From NCBI RefSeq assembly GCF_029870285.1, contig NZ_JACSYA010000004.1:62001-126000 (forward strand): a DNA stretch of 64,000 nt, written 5' to 3'. Positions 7,032 through 16,504 of the stretch are shown piece by piece. The stretch is from Delftia sp. PS-11 (GTDB taxonomy: Bacteria; Pseudomonadota; Gammaproteobacteria; Burkholderiales; Burkholderiaceae_C). The notes beneath the pieces are model-generated. The model saw nothing but the letters and a program-made list of their open reading frames with translations. It had not been told where the DNA came from and did no database searches. Position numbers and translations under genes: made by a program. How positions within the stretch are numbered: the stretch's first letter is position 1; every line of letters begins with the position of its first letter.

Positions 7032-8597
7032 ATGGCCGATTCCGAAACCCGTCCTGCCACCTTGCAGGAGCTGCTGCGCCGGGCGCACCCCGGCCAGGTG
7101 GCGCTGTCCTGTGGCGATGCCCAATGGAGCTATGGCCAGCTGGCCGATGAGGCCGGGCGGCTGGCCGCCGGGCTGCGCGCCCGGGGCCTGGGTCCAGGCG
7201 ATGTGCTGGGCCTGTGGCTGCCCAGCACATCGCGCTGGCTGCTGCTGCACCTGGCCTGCGCCATGCTTGGCGTGGCCACGCTGAGCCTGAACCCCCGGCT
7301 GGGTCTGCAGGAGCTGGCCGACTTTCTGGCCCGCGCACGCTGCAAGGCACTGGCCTGCGATGGCTGCATGGCGGCAGGCGCTGCCAGTGCCCTGGAGCGG
7401 CTGCGTGCGCACGCTGGCGGGCCGTTGCAGTTGCTGATCCATGCCGGCGGGCCGCAAGATCAGGCGGCGTGGGACGCGCTGCCCGCGCAGCCGGGCCTTG
7501 CAGGCGAGGCCGTGGCTGCGGACCGGCCCTGCATCGTGCTGTCATCGTCCGGCACGACCAGCCGGCCCAAGCTCATCGTCCATGCCCAGCGCCACGTGGC
7601 CCTGCATGCGCAGGACGCTGCCCGCAGACTCGCGCTCGATGCCGGCAGCCGCGTGCTGCTGGCGCTGCCGCTGTGCGGCGCCTTTGGCTACACGGTGGCA
7701 CTGGCCGCCCTGGCGGGCGGCGCCACGCTGGAGCTGCACGAAGGCTTCGAGCCTGTGCAGGCGGCGCAGGCCCTGCACAGCCGGCCTGTCACCCACATGT
7801 TCGGCACCAACGACATGCTGGACCGGATGATCGCACCGCTGCCCCCGCACTGGCGGCCCAGGGCGCTGCGCGTCTTCGGCCACGCCAGCTTTGTGCCGGG
7901 GCTGGACGATCTGCCCGAACGGGCGCAGCGGCTGGGCATCCACATGGTGGGCTGCTTTGGCATGAGCGAGGTGCTGGCGCTGTTCGCCCACCAGCCGGTG
8001 GATGCGCCCCTGCAGCGCCGCGCGCAGGCCGGCGGCATTCCGGTATCGCCCGGCGCCGAGGTGCGCGTGCGCAGCCTGGACGGCGCGCGGCTGAACCCGC
8101 CGCTGGAGACGGGCGAACTGGAGCTGCGCGGTCCGCACATGATGCAGGGCTACCTGGATGATGCCAGCGCCACGGCGCTGGCCTTTACCGGGGACGGCTT
8201 TCTGCGCACGGGCGACCTGGGCTATCTCCAGGGCGACGGCGGCTTCACCTTTGTGTCGCGCCTGGGCGATGTGCTGCGCATCGGTGGCTTTCTCGTGCAC
8301 CCGGCCGAGATCGAGGAGACCGTGCTCGCCATCAGCGGCGCCTCGGCCTGCCAGGCGGTGGCCGTGGTCACGGACGCGGGTTCGCGGCCCGTGGCATTCG
8401 TCATCGCCGGGCCGGGCCAGACCGTGGACGAAGACCGCATCCGCCAGGAATGCCAGCGCCGCATCGCGCGCTACAAGGTGCCGGTGCGCATTTTCAGCGT
8501 GGACCATTTCCCCACCATCACGGGCCCCAATGGCGCCAAGGTCCAGCGCAATGCGCTGCGTGACCTGGCGCAGCGGCTGCTCTCACAGGAGGTCTGA
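7032..8597 (+). CDS. Acyl-CoA synthetase (AMP-forming), substrate unknown
   Basis: A 521-residue class I adenylate-forming enzyme that activates a carboxylic acid to its CoA thioester via an acyl-AMP. Core motifs are LSSSGTTSRPKLIV (phosphate loop), GCFGMSEV, RTGDLGY, and a hinge around RLGDVLRIGGF. The C-terminal catalytic lysine is probably in GPNGAKVQRN. GGAGG precedes the ATG at 7032, nine bases after the cyclase-family stop. The substrate pocket cannot be read from sequence alone. Confidence 0.92.
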   Translation: MADSETRPATLQELLRRAHPGQVALSCGDAQWSYGQLADEAGRLAAGLRARGLGPGDVLGLWLPSTSRWLLLHLACAMLGVATLSLNPRLGLQELADFLARARCKALACDGCMAAGAASALERLRAHAGGPLQLLIHAGGPQDQAAWDALPAQPGLAGEAVAADRPCIVLSSSGTTSRPKLIVHAQRHVALHAQDAARRLALDAGSRVLLALPLCGAFGYTVALAALAGGATLELHEGFEPVQAAQALHSRPVTHMFGTNDMLDRMIAPLPPHWRPRALRVFGHASFVPGLDDLPERAQRLGIHMVGCFGMSEVLALFAHQPVDAPLQRRAQAGGIPVSPGAEVRVRSLDGARLNPPLETGELELRGPHMMQGYLDDASATALAFTGDGFLRTGDLGYLQGDGGFTFVSRLGDVLRIGGFLVHPAEIEETVLAISGASACQAVAVVTDAGSRPVAFVIAGPGQTVDEDRIRQECQRRIARYKVPVRIFSVDHFPTITGPNGAKVQRNALRDLAQRLLSQEV

Positions 8598-8599
8598 AC

Positions 8600-9778
8600 A
8601 TGACAGCACCGTGGACATTGCCAGACACCCCGTTTTTCGATGACGCGCACCGTGCGGTGGTGGACGCGCTCAATGCCTGGATCGCCAGCGAGGCGCAGGC
8701 GCTGCAGCACGGGCCGCCGGGCGGCCTGGAGGCGCAGTGCGCCTACTGGCTGCAATCGCTGGCCCGCGCCGCACTGCTGCGCCATGCCGTGCCCGACATG
8801 CGCCAGGGCACGCCGGCGGTGGACCTGCGCAGCATCTGCCTGGTGCGTGAGTGCCTGGGCTACCACGCGCCGCTGGCCGACTTCGTGTTCAGCATGCAGG
8901 GCATCGGCGCGGCGGCGCTGTGGCAGCGCGGCGACCCCGCTGTCTGCCAGCCCTATGTACAGGCCTGCCAGGAGGGCCGCAAAGTGGCTGCCTTCGCGCT
9001 GACCGAGCCCGAAGGCGGCTCCGATGTGGCCGCCACGCGCACCCAGGCCACGCCCGATGCACAGGGCGGGGGCTATGTGCTGCAGGGGGCCAAGTCCTAT
9101 ATCTCCAACGGCGGCATCGCCGACTTCTATGTGGTGGTGGCGCGCACGGGGTTGCAGCCGGGCGCGGGCGGACTGTCGGCCCTGCTGGTGGATGCCGCAA
9201 CGCCCGGCCTGGCCATCCACCGGCGCATCGACATCGTGGCGCCCCATCCGCTGGCGGAAATCCGCTTCGACCAGTGCCGCGTGCCCGCCGGGCGGCTGAT
9301 CGGCGCGCCGGGCGAAGGCTTCAAGGTGGCCATGGGGGTGCTGGACATTTTCCGCAGCTCGGTGGGCGCGGCGGCCGTGGGCATGGGCCGGCGCGCGCTG
9401 GACGAGACGCTGGCGCGCATGTCCACGCGCCAGCTTTACGGCCAGCCCATGTCCGCCATGGATACGGTGCGCCACAAGATCGCGGACATGGCCACGCCGC
9501 TGGAGGCGGCGCGGCTGCTGGTGCACCGCGCGGCCTGGCTGCGCGATGTGCGCGGGCAGCGCATCAGCACCGAGGCGGCCATGGCCAAGCTGCAGGGCTC
9601 GGAGGCCGGCTTTGCCGCCGTGGATGCGGCGGTGCAGCTGTGGGGCGGCATGGGCATCACCAGCGGCACCGTGGTCGAGCGGCTGTACCGCGAGATCCGC
9701 CCCATGCGCATCTACGAGGGGGCCACCGAGGTGCAAAAAAGCATCATCGGCCGCCAGCTGCTGCGGGGCGCGGCATGA
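8600..9778 (+). CDS. Acyl-CoA dehydrogenase
   Basis: A 392-residue FAD-dependent dehydrogenase that introduces an alpha,beta double bond into an acyl-CoA. Visible blocks are FALTEPEGGSDVAA (FAD contact) and YISNGGIADFYVV. The C-terminal RIYEGATEVQKSIIGR carries the glutamate that serves as catalytic base in many family members. AGGAGG stands before the start, which lies two bases after the ligase stop. Its own stop overlaps the next start (ATGA), so translation is probably coupled. Confidence 0.94.
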   Translation: MTAPWTLPDTPFFDDAHRAVVDALNAWIASEAQALQHGPPGGLEAQCAYWLQSLARAALLRHAVPDMRQGTPAVDLRSICLVRECLGYHAPLADFVFSMQGIGAAALWQRGDPAVCQPYVQACQEGRKVAAFALTEPEGGSDVAATRTQATPDAQGGGYVLQGAKSYISNGGIADFYVVVARTGLQPGAGGLSALLVDAATPGLAIHRRIDIVAPHPLAEIRFDQCRVPAGRLIGAPGEGFKVAMGVLDIFRSSVGAAAVGMGRRALDETLARMSTRQLYGQPMSAMDTVRHKIADMATPLEAARLLVHRAAWLRDVRGQRISTEAAMAKLQGSEAGFAAVDAAVQLWGGMGITSGTVVERLYREIRPMRIYEGATEVQKSIIGRQLLRGAA

Positions 9779-10521
9779 GCGCGGCCACAGCCCGCGAAAG
9801 CCCCCGGCGCGTGCTGGTCACGGGCGCCAGCCGGGGCATAGGCCGCGCTGCCATGCGCGCGCTGGCCCAGGCCGGCTACCAGGCCGTGGGCCTGGCCCGC
9901 CAGGTGCCCGGGGATGCGGCAGCGGGCGAGCAGTTCCTGGCCTGTGACCTGACAGACGCTCAGGCCACCCGCACCCTGCTGGATGCGCTGCTGCGCGAGG
10001 GGCCTTTCTATGGGCTGGTCAACAACGCAGGCATGGCCCATGCCACCAGCCTGGCCGAGACCAGCGTCCAGGAGATGGACGAGGCCATGGCGCTGAACGT
10101 CAACGCGGCCCTGGTGTGCATGCAGGCGCTGATGCCCGGCATGGTGCAGGCACGCGCGGGGCGCGTGGTCAACATTTCCTCGCGTGCGGCGCTGGGCAAG
10201 CCCCTGCGCACCACCTACAGCGCCAGCAAGGCCGCGCTGATCGGCATGAGCCGCACCTGGGCGCTGGAGCTGGCGCCGCACCAGATCACGGTGAACGCCA
10301 TTGCGCCCGGCCCGGTGGATACCGGGCTGTTTTGGGCCGCCAGTCCGCCCGATGCCGCCCAGACCCGGGCGCTGATGGACGCCGTGCCGCTGCAGCGCGT
10401 GGGCGCGCCGGCCGAGATCGCCCATGCCATCGCCTTTTTGCTGCACCCGCTGTCGGGCTACATCACGGGCCAGATATTGCACATCGATGGCGGCCTGACC
10501 ATCAGTGCCACGCGTCTCTAG
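9775..10521 (+). CDS. SDR-family oxidoreductase (hydroxyacyl/ketoacyl type)
   Basis: A 248-residue classical short-chain dehydrogenase. It has the nucleotide-binding TGASRGIG, the structural NNAG, the catalytic serine in NISSRAA, the YSASK tetrad pair and the IDGG end block. Such enzymes in CoA pathways oxidise a 3-hydroxyacyl-CoA, as BadH does in cyclohexanecarboxylate degradation. The start codon overlaps the dehydrogenase stop by 4 bases. Substrate and direction are inferred from context only. Confidence 0.92.
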   Translation: MSAATARESPRRVLVTGASRGIGRAAMRALAQAGYQAVGLARQVPGDAAAGEQFLACDLTDAQATRTLLDALLREGPFYGLVNNAGMAHATSLAETSVQEMDEAMALNVNAALVCMQALMPGMVQARAGRVVNISSRAALGKPLRTTYSASKAALIGMSRTWALELAPHQITVNAIAPGPVDTGLFWAASPPDAAQTRALMDAVPLQRVGAPAEIAHAIAFLLHPLSGYITGQILHIDGGLTISATRL

Positions 10522-10538
10522 GCGCACCGGAGGACACC

Positions 10539-11546
10539 ATGCATGCCACCTGTCTTTGGGCTGCCGCCCAGGCGTCCCGCCGCCGCTGGCTGGCGCTGTG
10601 CGCCGCCAGCCTGCTGGCGCCAGCCCGCGCTGCCGGGCCATCGCCTGCCTATCCTTCGCGGCCCATCCATCTGGTCGTGCCGTTTTCCGCTGGCGGCGCC
10701 ACCGATGTGCTGGGCCGGCTGCTGGCCAAGGCCATGGAGGTCGCGCTGGGCCAGCCCGTGGTGGTGGAAAACCGCGTGGGCGTGGCGGGCGCCATCGGCG
10801 CCACCCATGTGGCCCGTGCCGATGCCGACGGCCATACCGTGCTGATGGGCGGGCTGGGCACCAACATCGTGCTGGAGCACACCCTGCGCGACCCGCCCTA
10901 CCGGCCGCAGCGCGATTTCGCCGCCGTCGCCTATCTCTGGAATGTGGACTATGTGCTGGTCGTGGCCCGGGACAGTCCCTACCAGACTCTGGACGACCTG
11001 CTGGCCGATGCCCGCAGGCGCCCCGGCCAGGTGCGCTACATGTCCACCGGCGCGCGGGGCGCGCAGCATGTGGCGATGGAGCAGCTCAGCCGCCTGGCGG
11101 GCGTGCGCATGGTGCATGTGCCCTACAAGGGCGAGGCGCCCGCGCTGCCAGACCTGTTCGAGCAGCGGCTGGAGCTGGGCTTTCTCACGGCCCTGTCCGC
11201 GCGCACGCATGTGGACTCCGGCCGGCTGCGCGCGCTGGCCGCGCCGGGCATGCAGCGCATTCCTGCCTGGCCGCAGCTGCCCACCGTGCAGGAGCTGGGC
11301 TTTGCCGGCTATGTGGTGCCCATCTGGAACGGCCTGTTCGTGCCTGCCCAGACGCCGCCCGCCATCGTGGAACACCTGGGCCATGCCATGGTGCAGCTGC
11401 TGCAGGACGCGGACCTGCGCAGCGCGCTGGAGCAGCGGGGCGTGACCGTCACCGGCTGGGGCGCAGCCGAGTACGAGCGCTTTTTGCAGACCGAGCGCGT
11501 GCGCTGGAAAAAGATGATCGAAGACTCGCAGGTTCTCAACGACTGA
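10539..11546 (+). CDS. Bug/TctC-family periplasmic solute receptor
   Basis: A 335-residue tripartite tricarboxylate receptor-like protein with an N-terminal export signal (RRRWLALCAASLLAPARA). The family signatures are YPSRPIHLVVPFSAGGATD and VVVENRVGVAGAIG. Such receptors bind carboxylated ligands in the periplasm. No TctA/TctB membrane partner is present, as is common in Comamonadaceae and Bordetella. CGGAGGA precedes the ATG. Its place in the operon suggests that it binds the substrate of the pathway. Confidence 0.94.
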   Translation: MHATCLWAAAQASRRRWLALCAASLLAPARAAGPSPAYPSRPIHLVVPFSAGGATDVLGRLLAKAMEVALGQPVVVENRVGVAGAIGATHVARADADGHTVLMGGLGTNIVLEHTLRDPPYRPQRDFAAVAYLWNVDYVLVVARDSPYQTLDDLLADARRRPGQVRYMSTGARGAQHVAMEQLSRLAGVRMVHVPYKGEAPALPDLFEQRLELGFLTALSARTHVDSGRLRALAAPGMQRIPAWPQLPTVQELGFAGYVVPIWNGLFVPAQTPPAIVEHLGHAMVQLLQDADLRSALEQRGVTVTGWGAAEYERFLQTERVRWKKMIEDSQVLND

Positions 11547-11566
11547 CTGACGATGGAGGGCATGGC

Positions 11567-12802
11567 ATGCATCACGTTCGCAACATCATTCGCCGCGCGG
11601 CGGCCGGGGCCGCCCTGGCCGCCCTGATGGCCGCGCCTGCACAGGCCCAGGACAAGCCGCCCCTGCGCATCGGCCTGATCGTGGACCAGTCCGGCGTGTA
11701 CTCTGCCATCACCGGCAAGGGCAGCATCGCCGCAGCGCAGATGGCCATCGACGAGCACGGCGGCGCGGTGCTGGGGCGCCCGGTGCAACTGCTGAGCTTT
11801 GACCACCAGAGCCGGGCTGACCCCGCTGCCAGCAAGGCACGCGAGTGGTATGACAGCGGCGTGGAGGCCATCCATGACGTGGGCGGCTCGGCGGCTGCGC
11901 TGGCGGTGCTGCATATCGCGCGCGAAAAGGGCCGGCTGCTGGTGCTCAGCGGCCCGGCCAGCGACCGCATCACGGGGGACATGTGCGGCCCCACCATCGC
12001 CCACTGGGCCTACAACTCGCACGCGCTGGCGCAGACGGTGGGCAAGGCTGCGGCCGAGCGCATCGGCCGCAACTGGTTTTTCATCACGGCGGACTATTCG
12101 GGCGGCCACGATGTGGCCAGGGCCGCATCCCGGGCCGTTGCCAGCGCGGGCGGCAAGGTGGTGGGCGAGGTCCGCCATCCGCTCAATGCCCTGGATTTTT
12201 CCTCGGCAGTGGTGCAGGCGCGCTCCAGCCAGGCCGATGTGGTGGGGCTGGCCAGCTTCGGCAACGATCTGGTCAACGCCATCAAGGCCGCGCGCGAATT
12301 CGGCATCCGGCCTGAGGGCCGGCAAAAGCTCGCCAGCCTGCTCATGTACATCAACGATGTGCATTCGCTGGGCCTGCGCACGGCCCAGGGCATGCTGCTG
12401 GCCGAGGCGTTCTACTGGGACATGAACGAGCAGACCCGGGCCTTTGCCCGGCGCTACCAGGCCCAGGTCGGCGCCATGCCCAACATGAGCCAGGCCGGCG
12501 TCTATTCTTCGGTGCGCCACTATCTCAAGGCCGTGGAGGCCGCAGGCACGGCCGATGCCCTGGCCGTCATGGCCCGCATGCGCGAGCTGCCCGTGCGCGA
12601 TGCCTTCACCGCCCACGGCCGCCTGCGCGAGGACGGCATGATGGTGCACGACATGTACCTGTTCCAGGTCAAGCCGCCCGCCGAGTCCCGCTACCCGTGG
12701 GACTACTACCGGCTGGTGGGGACCGTGCCGGCCGCACAGGCCTTTGCGCCGCTGGCGCAGTCGGCCTGTGAGGCCGCCAGGGCCCAGGCCGGCGCGAAGT
12801 GA
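11567..12802 (+). CDS. LivJ/LivK-type ABC substrate-binding protein, orphan
   Basis: A 411-residue periplasmic binding protein of the branched-chain amino acid/amide type (type I fold), with a signal peptide ending near APAQAQ. Its start reads LRIGLIVDQSGVYSAITGKG, typical of the aromatic- and amide-binding branch. The ATG at 11567 follows GATGGAGGGC. It closes the six-gene operon, 20 bp after the Bug receptor. No permease or ATPase is adjacent, so it must borrow a transporter from elsewhere or act as a sensor. Only 12 bp separate its stop from the convergent dehydrogenase gene, with no visible terminator. Confidence 0.92.
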   Translation: MHHVRNIIRRAAAGAALAALMAAPAQAQDKPPLRIGLIVDQSGVYSAITGKGSIAAAQMAIDEHGGAVLGRPVQLLSFDHQSRADPAASKAREWYDSGVEAIHDVGGSAAALAVLHIAREKGRLLVLSGPASDRITGDMCGPTIAHWAYNSHALAQTVGKAAAERIGRNWFFITADYSGGHDVARAASRAVASAGGKVVGEVRHPLNALDFSSAVVQARSSQADVVGLASFGNDLVNAIKAAREFGIRPEGRQKLASLLMYINDVHSLGLRTAQGMLLAEAFYWDMNEQTRAFARRYQAQVGAMPNMSQAGVYSSVRHYLKAVEAAGTADALAVMARMRELPVRDAFTAHGRLREDGMMVHDMYLFQVKPPAESRYPWDYYRLVGTVPAAQAFAPLAQSACEAARAQAGAK

Positions 12803-12814
12803 GGCCGGGGCCCG

Positions 12815-13663
12815 TCAGTAGCGGTACACGCCGTGGCCCGTCTTGCGGCCCAGGCGGCCGGCGGCGACCATTTCCTTGAGCAGCGGGCAGGGGCGGTACT
12901 TGCTGTCGCCGAACTCCTTGAGGTAGACCTCCATCACGGCCAGGCACACGTCCAGGCCGATCATGTCGGCCAGGGCCAGCGGGCCGATGGGCTGGTTGCA
13001 GCCCAGCTTCATGCCGGCGTCGATGTCCTCGGCCGATGCCAGGCCTTCGGCCAGCACGAAGAAGGCTTCGTTGATCATAGGCACCAGAATGCGGTTGACC
13101 ACGAAGCCCGGCGCGTTCTTCACCGTGATGGGGCTCTTGCCCAGGCGCTCGGCCAGTGCCTTGACGGCGTCATGCGTCTCGCTGCTGGTCTGCAGGCCGA
13201 CGATGATCTCCACCAGCGCCATCATGGGCACGGGGTTGAAGAAGTGCATGCCGATGAATTTTTCGGCACGGCGCGTGACGGCCGCCAGCTGGGTGATGGA
13301 GATCGACGACGTGTTGGTGGCGACGATGACATCGGCGTCCAGCAGTTCGTCCAGCTGCTTGAGGATCTTGACCTTGAGGTCGTAGTTCTCGGTGGCGGCC
13401 TCGATGACCAGCTGCGCGCCCTTGAGCGCGCCATAGTCGGTCGATGTCTGGATGCGCGCCAGCGCAGCGGCCTTGTCGGCTTCGGTCAGCTTCTCTTTCT
13501 TGATCAGCCGGTCCAGGCTGCTGGAGACGGTGCCCAGTCCCTTCTGGACGGCGGCCTCAGAGATGTCCACCATGACCACGTCGATGCCCGATACCGCGCA
13601 GGCCTGCGCGATGCCGTTGCCCATGGTGCCAGCGCCGATGATGCCGACGGTTTGAATTGCCAT
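12815..13663 (-). CDS. 3-hydroxybutyryl-CoA (3-hydroxyacyl-CoA) dehydrogenase
   Basis: A 282-residue stand-alone enzyme, the exact usual size. The NAD-binding motif GIIGAGTMGNGIA is at the N-terminus and the active-site segment is IGMHFFNPVPMM. It interconverts 3-hydroxyacyl-CoA and 3-ketoacyl-CoA. The C-terminal domain ends in LGRKTGHGVYRY. An AGGAGA site precedes the ATG at 13663. It is convergent with the acyl-CoA operon and may serve the same pathway or general PHB/fatty-acid metabolism. Confidence 0.95.
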   Translation of the reverse strand: MAIQTVGIIGAGTMGNGIAQACAVSGIDVVMVDISEAAVQKGLGTVSSSLDRLIKKEKLTEADKAAALARIQTSTDYGALKGAQLVIEAATENYDLKVKILKQLDELLDADVIVATNTSSISITQLAAVTRRAEKFIGMHFFNPVPMMALVEIIVGLQTSSETHDAVKALAERLGKSPITVKNAPGFVVNRILVPMINEAFFVLAEGLASAEDIDAGMKLGCNQPIGPLALADMIGLDVCLAVMEVYLKEFGDSKYRPCPLLKEMVAAGRLGRKTGHGVYRY

Positions 13664-13724
13664 GACTGTCAGTCTCCTCAAATGAATCCAATGGATGTGA
13701 TGGGTTGATCGTAGCGGTATTTGC

Positions 13725-14954
13725 TCATGCCCAGGGGGGCACGTGCCCAGGCGCGGTGTCAGACGGCTCCTGGGTGTCCGGCGGATTCACGCGCACCAGG
13801 TTCCAGCAGTCACGCCCACGGCGCTTGGCGGTATAAAGCGCCTCATCGGCCGGCGACAGCAGCATGTCCAGGGTCAGGCCGCGCCAGACCTTGGGCACAT
13901 GGGCGCAGCCTGCGCTGAAGCGCACCTCGAAGCCCAGCGTCTGCACCGCTTCCTGCTGCAGCGCCGACTGCAGCCGCGCGCACACGCTGTCCACGCCCTC
14001 TGCCGAGGTGTACAGCAGCAGGCAGAACTCCTCGCCGCCCCAGCGCGCTGCGATCTCGTCGCTGCGCAGCTGCTCCCTGAGCAGCCGTGCGAACAGGCAC
14101 AGGGTCTGGTCGCCGACGGCATGGCCATGCGCGTCATTGACATGCTTGAAGTGGTCCAGGTCCAGCACGACCAGGGCCAGCGCCTGCTGGCTGCGCTGGG
14201 CATGGGCCAGCATGGAGGGCGCGCGCTCCAGCAGGGCCCTGCGGTTGGGCAGGCCGGTCAGCAGGTCCTGCAGCGCCATGTCGCGCAGCTGCTGGTGGCT
14301 TTCATCGCGCCAGGCCACCAGCACGGCCACCATCAGCAGCGTGCCGCTGACGGCGCTCGTCAACGCGAAGAACAGGTTGGCGCTGCTGTTGGCTGTGAAG
14401 CTGGGCAGCCAGGGCGTTGCCATCGCCAGGTAGCTGCGCGTGAACAGCATCAGCGACATGCCAAAGGCCATGCCGCACATCAGGTAGCGCCATCCACGAG
14501 CGACCGGCTTGTGCGGCGCCAGGCACTGGCCTGCCAGCATCAGCAGGCACATGCCATGCATGGCGCTGAACCAGCCCAGGCGCGCCGGTGTCTGCTGCAG
14601 CAGCAGCGCAAAGCCCAGTGGCGCCAGCAGGCAGCTCAGGGCCAGGCCGCGCACCAGCACCACGGGCCGTGGGCCCAGCCATTCGCGCAGGGCCTGTCCC
14701 ATCTGCCAGGGCGCGCTGGCTGCGCTGGCCGTGGCGCACAGTGTCAGCAGTTGATGCGCCAGCGTGTCTGGCGGCAGGCGGCTGGCGGTGAGCACGAAAA
14801 TCCAGGCCAGGGCCTGGCACATGAAAAAGTACTGGGCATGGCGCGCCGCGACGCTGATGCGCCGGCCCATGGCCAGTGGCAAAGCCGCCGACATGGCCAT
14901 CACATTGAGGGCTACGACGGCGGTCACAGAAAAGAAGTCCAGTGGGATGGGCAC
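13725..14954 (-). CDS. Membrane-bound diguanylate cyclase
   Basis: A 409-residue protein with six to seven hydrophobic segments (about 5-220) and a C-terminal GGDEF domain (about 235-395). The active site reads WGGEEFCLLL. The residues upstream read RSDE in place of the RxxD inhibitory site, so feedback inhibition may be weak. The frame opens with GTG at 14954; the next in-frame ATG (14900) would cut into the first helix. The membrane part matches no named sensory domain that I recognise. It follows amn on the same strand. Confidence 0.87.
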   Translation of the reverse strand: MPIPLDFFSVTAVVALNVMAMSAALPLAMGRRISVAARHAQYFFMCQALAWIFVLTASRLPPDTLAHQLLTLCATASAASAPWQMGQALREWLGPRPVVLVRGLALSCLLAPLGFALLLQQTPARLGWFSAMHGMCLLMLAGQCLAPHKPVARGWRYLMCGMAFGMSLMLFTRSYLAMATPWLPSFTANSSANLFFALTSAVSGTLLMVAVLVAWRDESHQQLRDMALQDLLTGLPNRRALLERAPSMLAHAQRSQQALALVVLDLDHFKHVNDAHGHAVGDQTLCLFARLLREQLRSDEIAARWGGEEFCLLLYTSAEGVDSVCARLQSALQQEAVQTLGFEVRFSAGCAHVPKVWRGLTLDMLLSPADEALYTAKRRGRDCWNLVRVNPPDTQEPSDTAPGHVPPWA

Positions 14955-14996
14955 GGCTGGCGCGGCAGGCCCGCGAAGGCCTGGCCGGTGTTGATC

Positions 14997-16493
14997 CTAC
15001 TGGAACGCCACTTCGGCGAAGCTGCGCAGCTTGCGGCTGTGCAGGCGCTGCACACCCCCCTCGCGCAGGATGTCGATGGCGCGCATGCCGATGCGCAGAT
15101 GCTGGTCCACGCGCTCGCGGTAGAAGTGGTTGGCCATGCCGGGCAGCTTGATCTCGCCATGCAGCGGCTTGTCGGACACGCACAGCAGCGTGCCGTAGGG
15201 CACACGGAAGCGGAAGCCGTTGGCTGCGATGGTGGCGCTTTCCATGTCCAGCGCCACGGCGCGGCTCTGGCTGAAGCGCTTTTGCGGCAGGTTGTCGGGC
15301 AGCAGCTCCCAGTTGCGGTTGTCGGTGCTGGCCACGGTGCCGGTGCGCATGATGCGCTTGAGGTCGGGGCCGTCCATCTGCGTTACATCGGCCACGGCCT
15401 GCTGCAGCGCCAGCTGGATTTCGGCCAGCGCCGGGATCGGCACCCACAGCGGCAGCTCCTCGTCGAGCACATGGTCCTCGCGCACATAGGCATGGGCCAG
15501 CACATAGTCGCCCAGCTGCTGGCTGTTGCGCAGGCCCGCGCAGTGGCCCAGCATCATCCAGGCGTGCGGGCGCAGCACGGCGATATGGTCGGTGATGGTC
15601 TTGGCATTGGCCGGGCCCACGCCGATGTTGACCATGGTGATGCCGCTGTGGTCCGCGCGCACCAGATGGTAGGCCGGCATCTGGGGCAGCCGTGGCGGCG
15701 GGTTGCCCAGCTCATCGCCCGGCTGGGCCGGCAGGCCGGCGCGGCGCGTGACCACGTTGCCGGGCTCGATGAAGGCCACGTACTCGCTGTCTTCCCGGGC
15801 CATCTCGGCGTGGCCCAGGCGGATGAACTCGTCGATGTAGAACTGGTAATTGGTGAACAGCACGAAATTCTGGAACCACTCGGGCTGGGTGCCCGTGTAG
15901 TGGCGCAGGCGGTGCAGCGAGTAGTCCACGCGCGGCGCCGTGAACAGCGACAGCGGCATGGCCTGGCCGGGCTGGGCGCGCCAGGTGCCGTTGGCGATGC
16001 CGTCGTCCATGGCCTCCAGGTCGGGCAGGTCGAACACATCGCGCATGAGCAGGCGCCGCTCGTGCGACAGCGTGCCTTCGATATGGTCGTTCTCGGCGAA
16101 CGAAAAATGGATGGGAATGGGCTTGTCGCTCAGTCCCACCTCCAGCGGCACGCCGTGGCTCTTGATCAGCAGGCGCAGCTGCTCGGCATAGTAGTGGGCG
16201 AACAGGTCGGGCCGTGTGAGCGTGGCCTCGTAGGTGCCCGGCCCCTCGACGAAGCCATAGGCCAGTTGCGTGTCGGCGCGTGCCACCGTGCTCGTATGCA
16301 GGCGCACGAACGGGTAGTAGGCATGGATGGGAGCGGCCGGTGTCTCGCCGCCGACAAAGCGCTGCATGGCCGCGCGCAGATGGTCGATCTGTTCGCGGTA
16401 AAGCTGCTGCACATGCGCCAGCGCCTGCTCTGGATCGGTGTGCAAGGTGGTGCCTGCCTGTGCGGCCGGCGGGGTGTGGTGATGCGAAGCCAT
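14997..16493 (-). CDS. amn: AMP nucleosidase
   Basis: A 498-residue enzyme that hydrolyses AMP to adenine and ribose 5-phosphate (E. coli Amn is 484 residues). The N-terminal AMN domain contains AYYPFVRLHTST. The C-terminal phosphorylase-like domain contains TMVNIGVGPANAKTITDHIA and the base-binding ALDMESATIAANG. It helps control the adenylate pool. It lies between two c-di-GMP genes on the same strand. Confidence 0.96.
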   Translation of the reverse strand: MASHHHTPPAAQAGTTLHTDPEQALAHVQQLYREQIDHLRAAMQRFVGGETPAAPIHAYYPFVRLHTSTVARADTQLAYGFVEGPGTYEATLTRPDLFAHYYAEQLRLLIKSHGVPLEVGLSDKPIPIHFSFAENDHIEGTLSHERRLLMRDVFDLPDLEAMDDGIANGTWRAQPGQAMPLSLFTAPRVDYSLHRLRHYTGTQPEWFQNFVLFTNYQFYIDEFIRLGHAEMAREDSEYVAFIEPGNVVTRRAGLPAQPGDELGNPPPRLPQMPAYHLVRADHSGITMVNIGVGPANAKTITDHIAVLRPHAWMMLGHCAGLRNSQQLGDYVLAHAYVREDHVLDEELPLWVPIPALAEIQLALQQAVADVTQMDGPDLKRIMRTGTVASTDNRNWELLPDNLPQKRFSQSRAVALDMESATIAANGFRFRVPYGTLLCVSDKPLHGEIKLPGMANHFYRERVDQHLRIGMRAIDILREGGVQRLHSRKLRSFAEVAFQ

Positions 16494-16504
16494 GCGCTAT
16501 TGTC

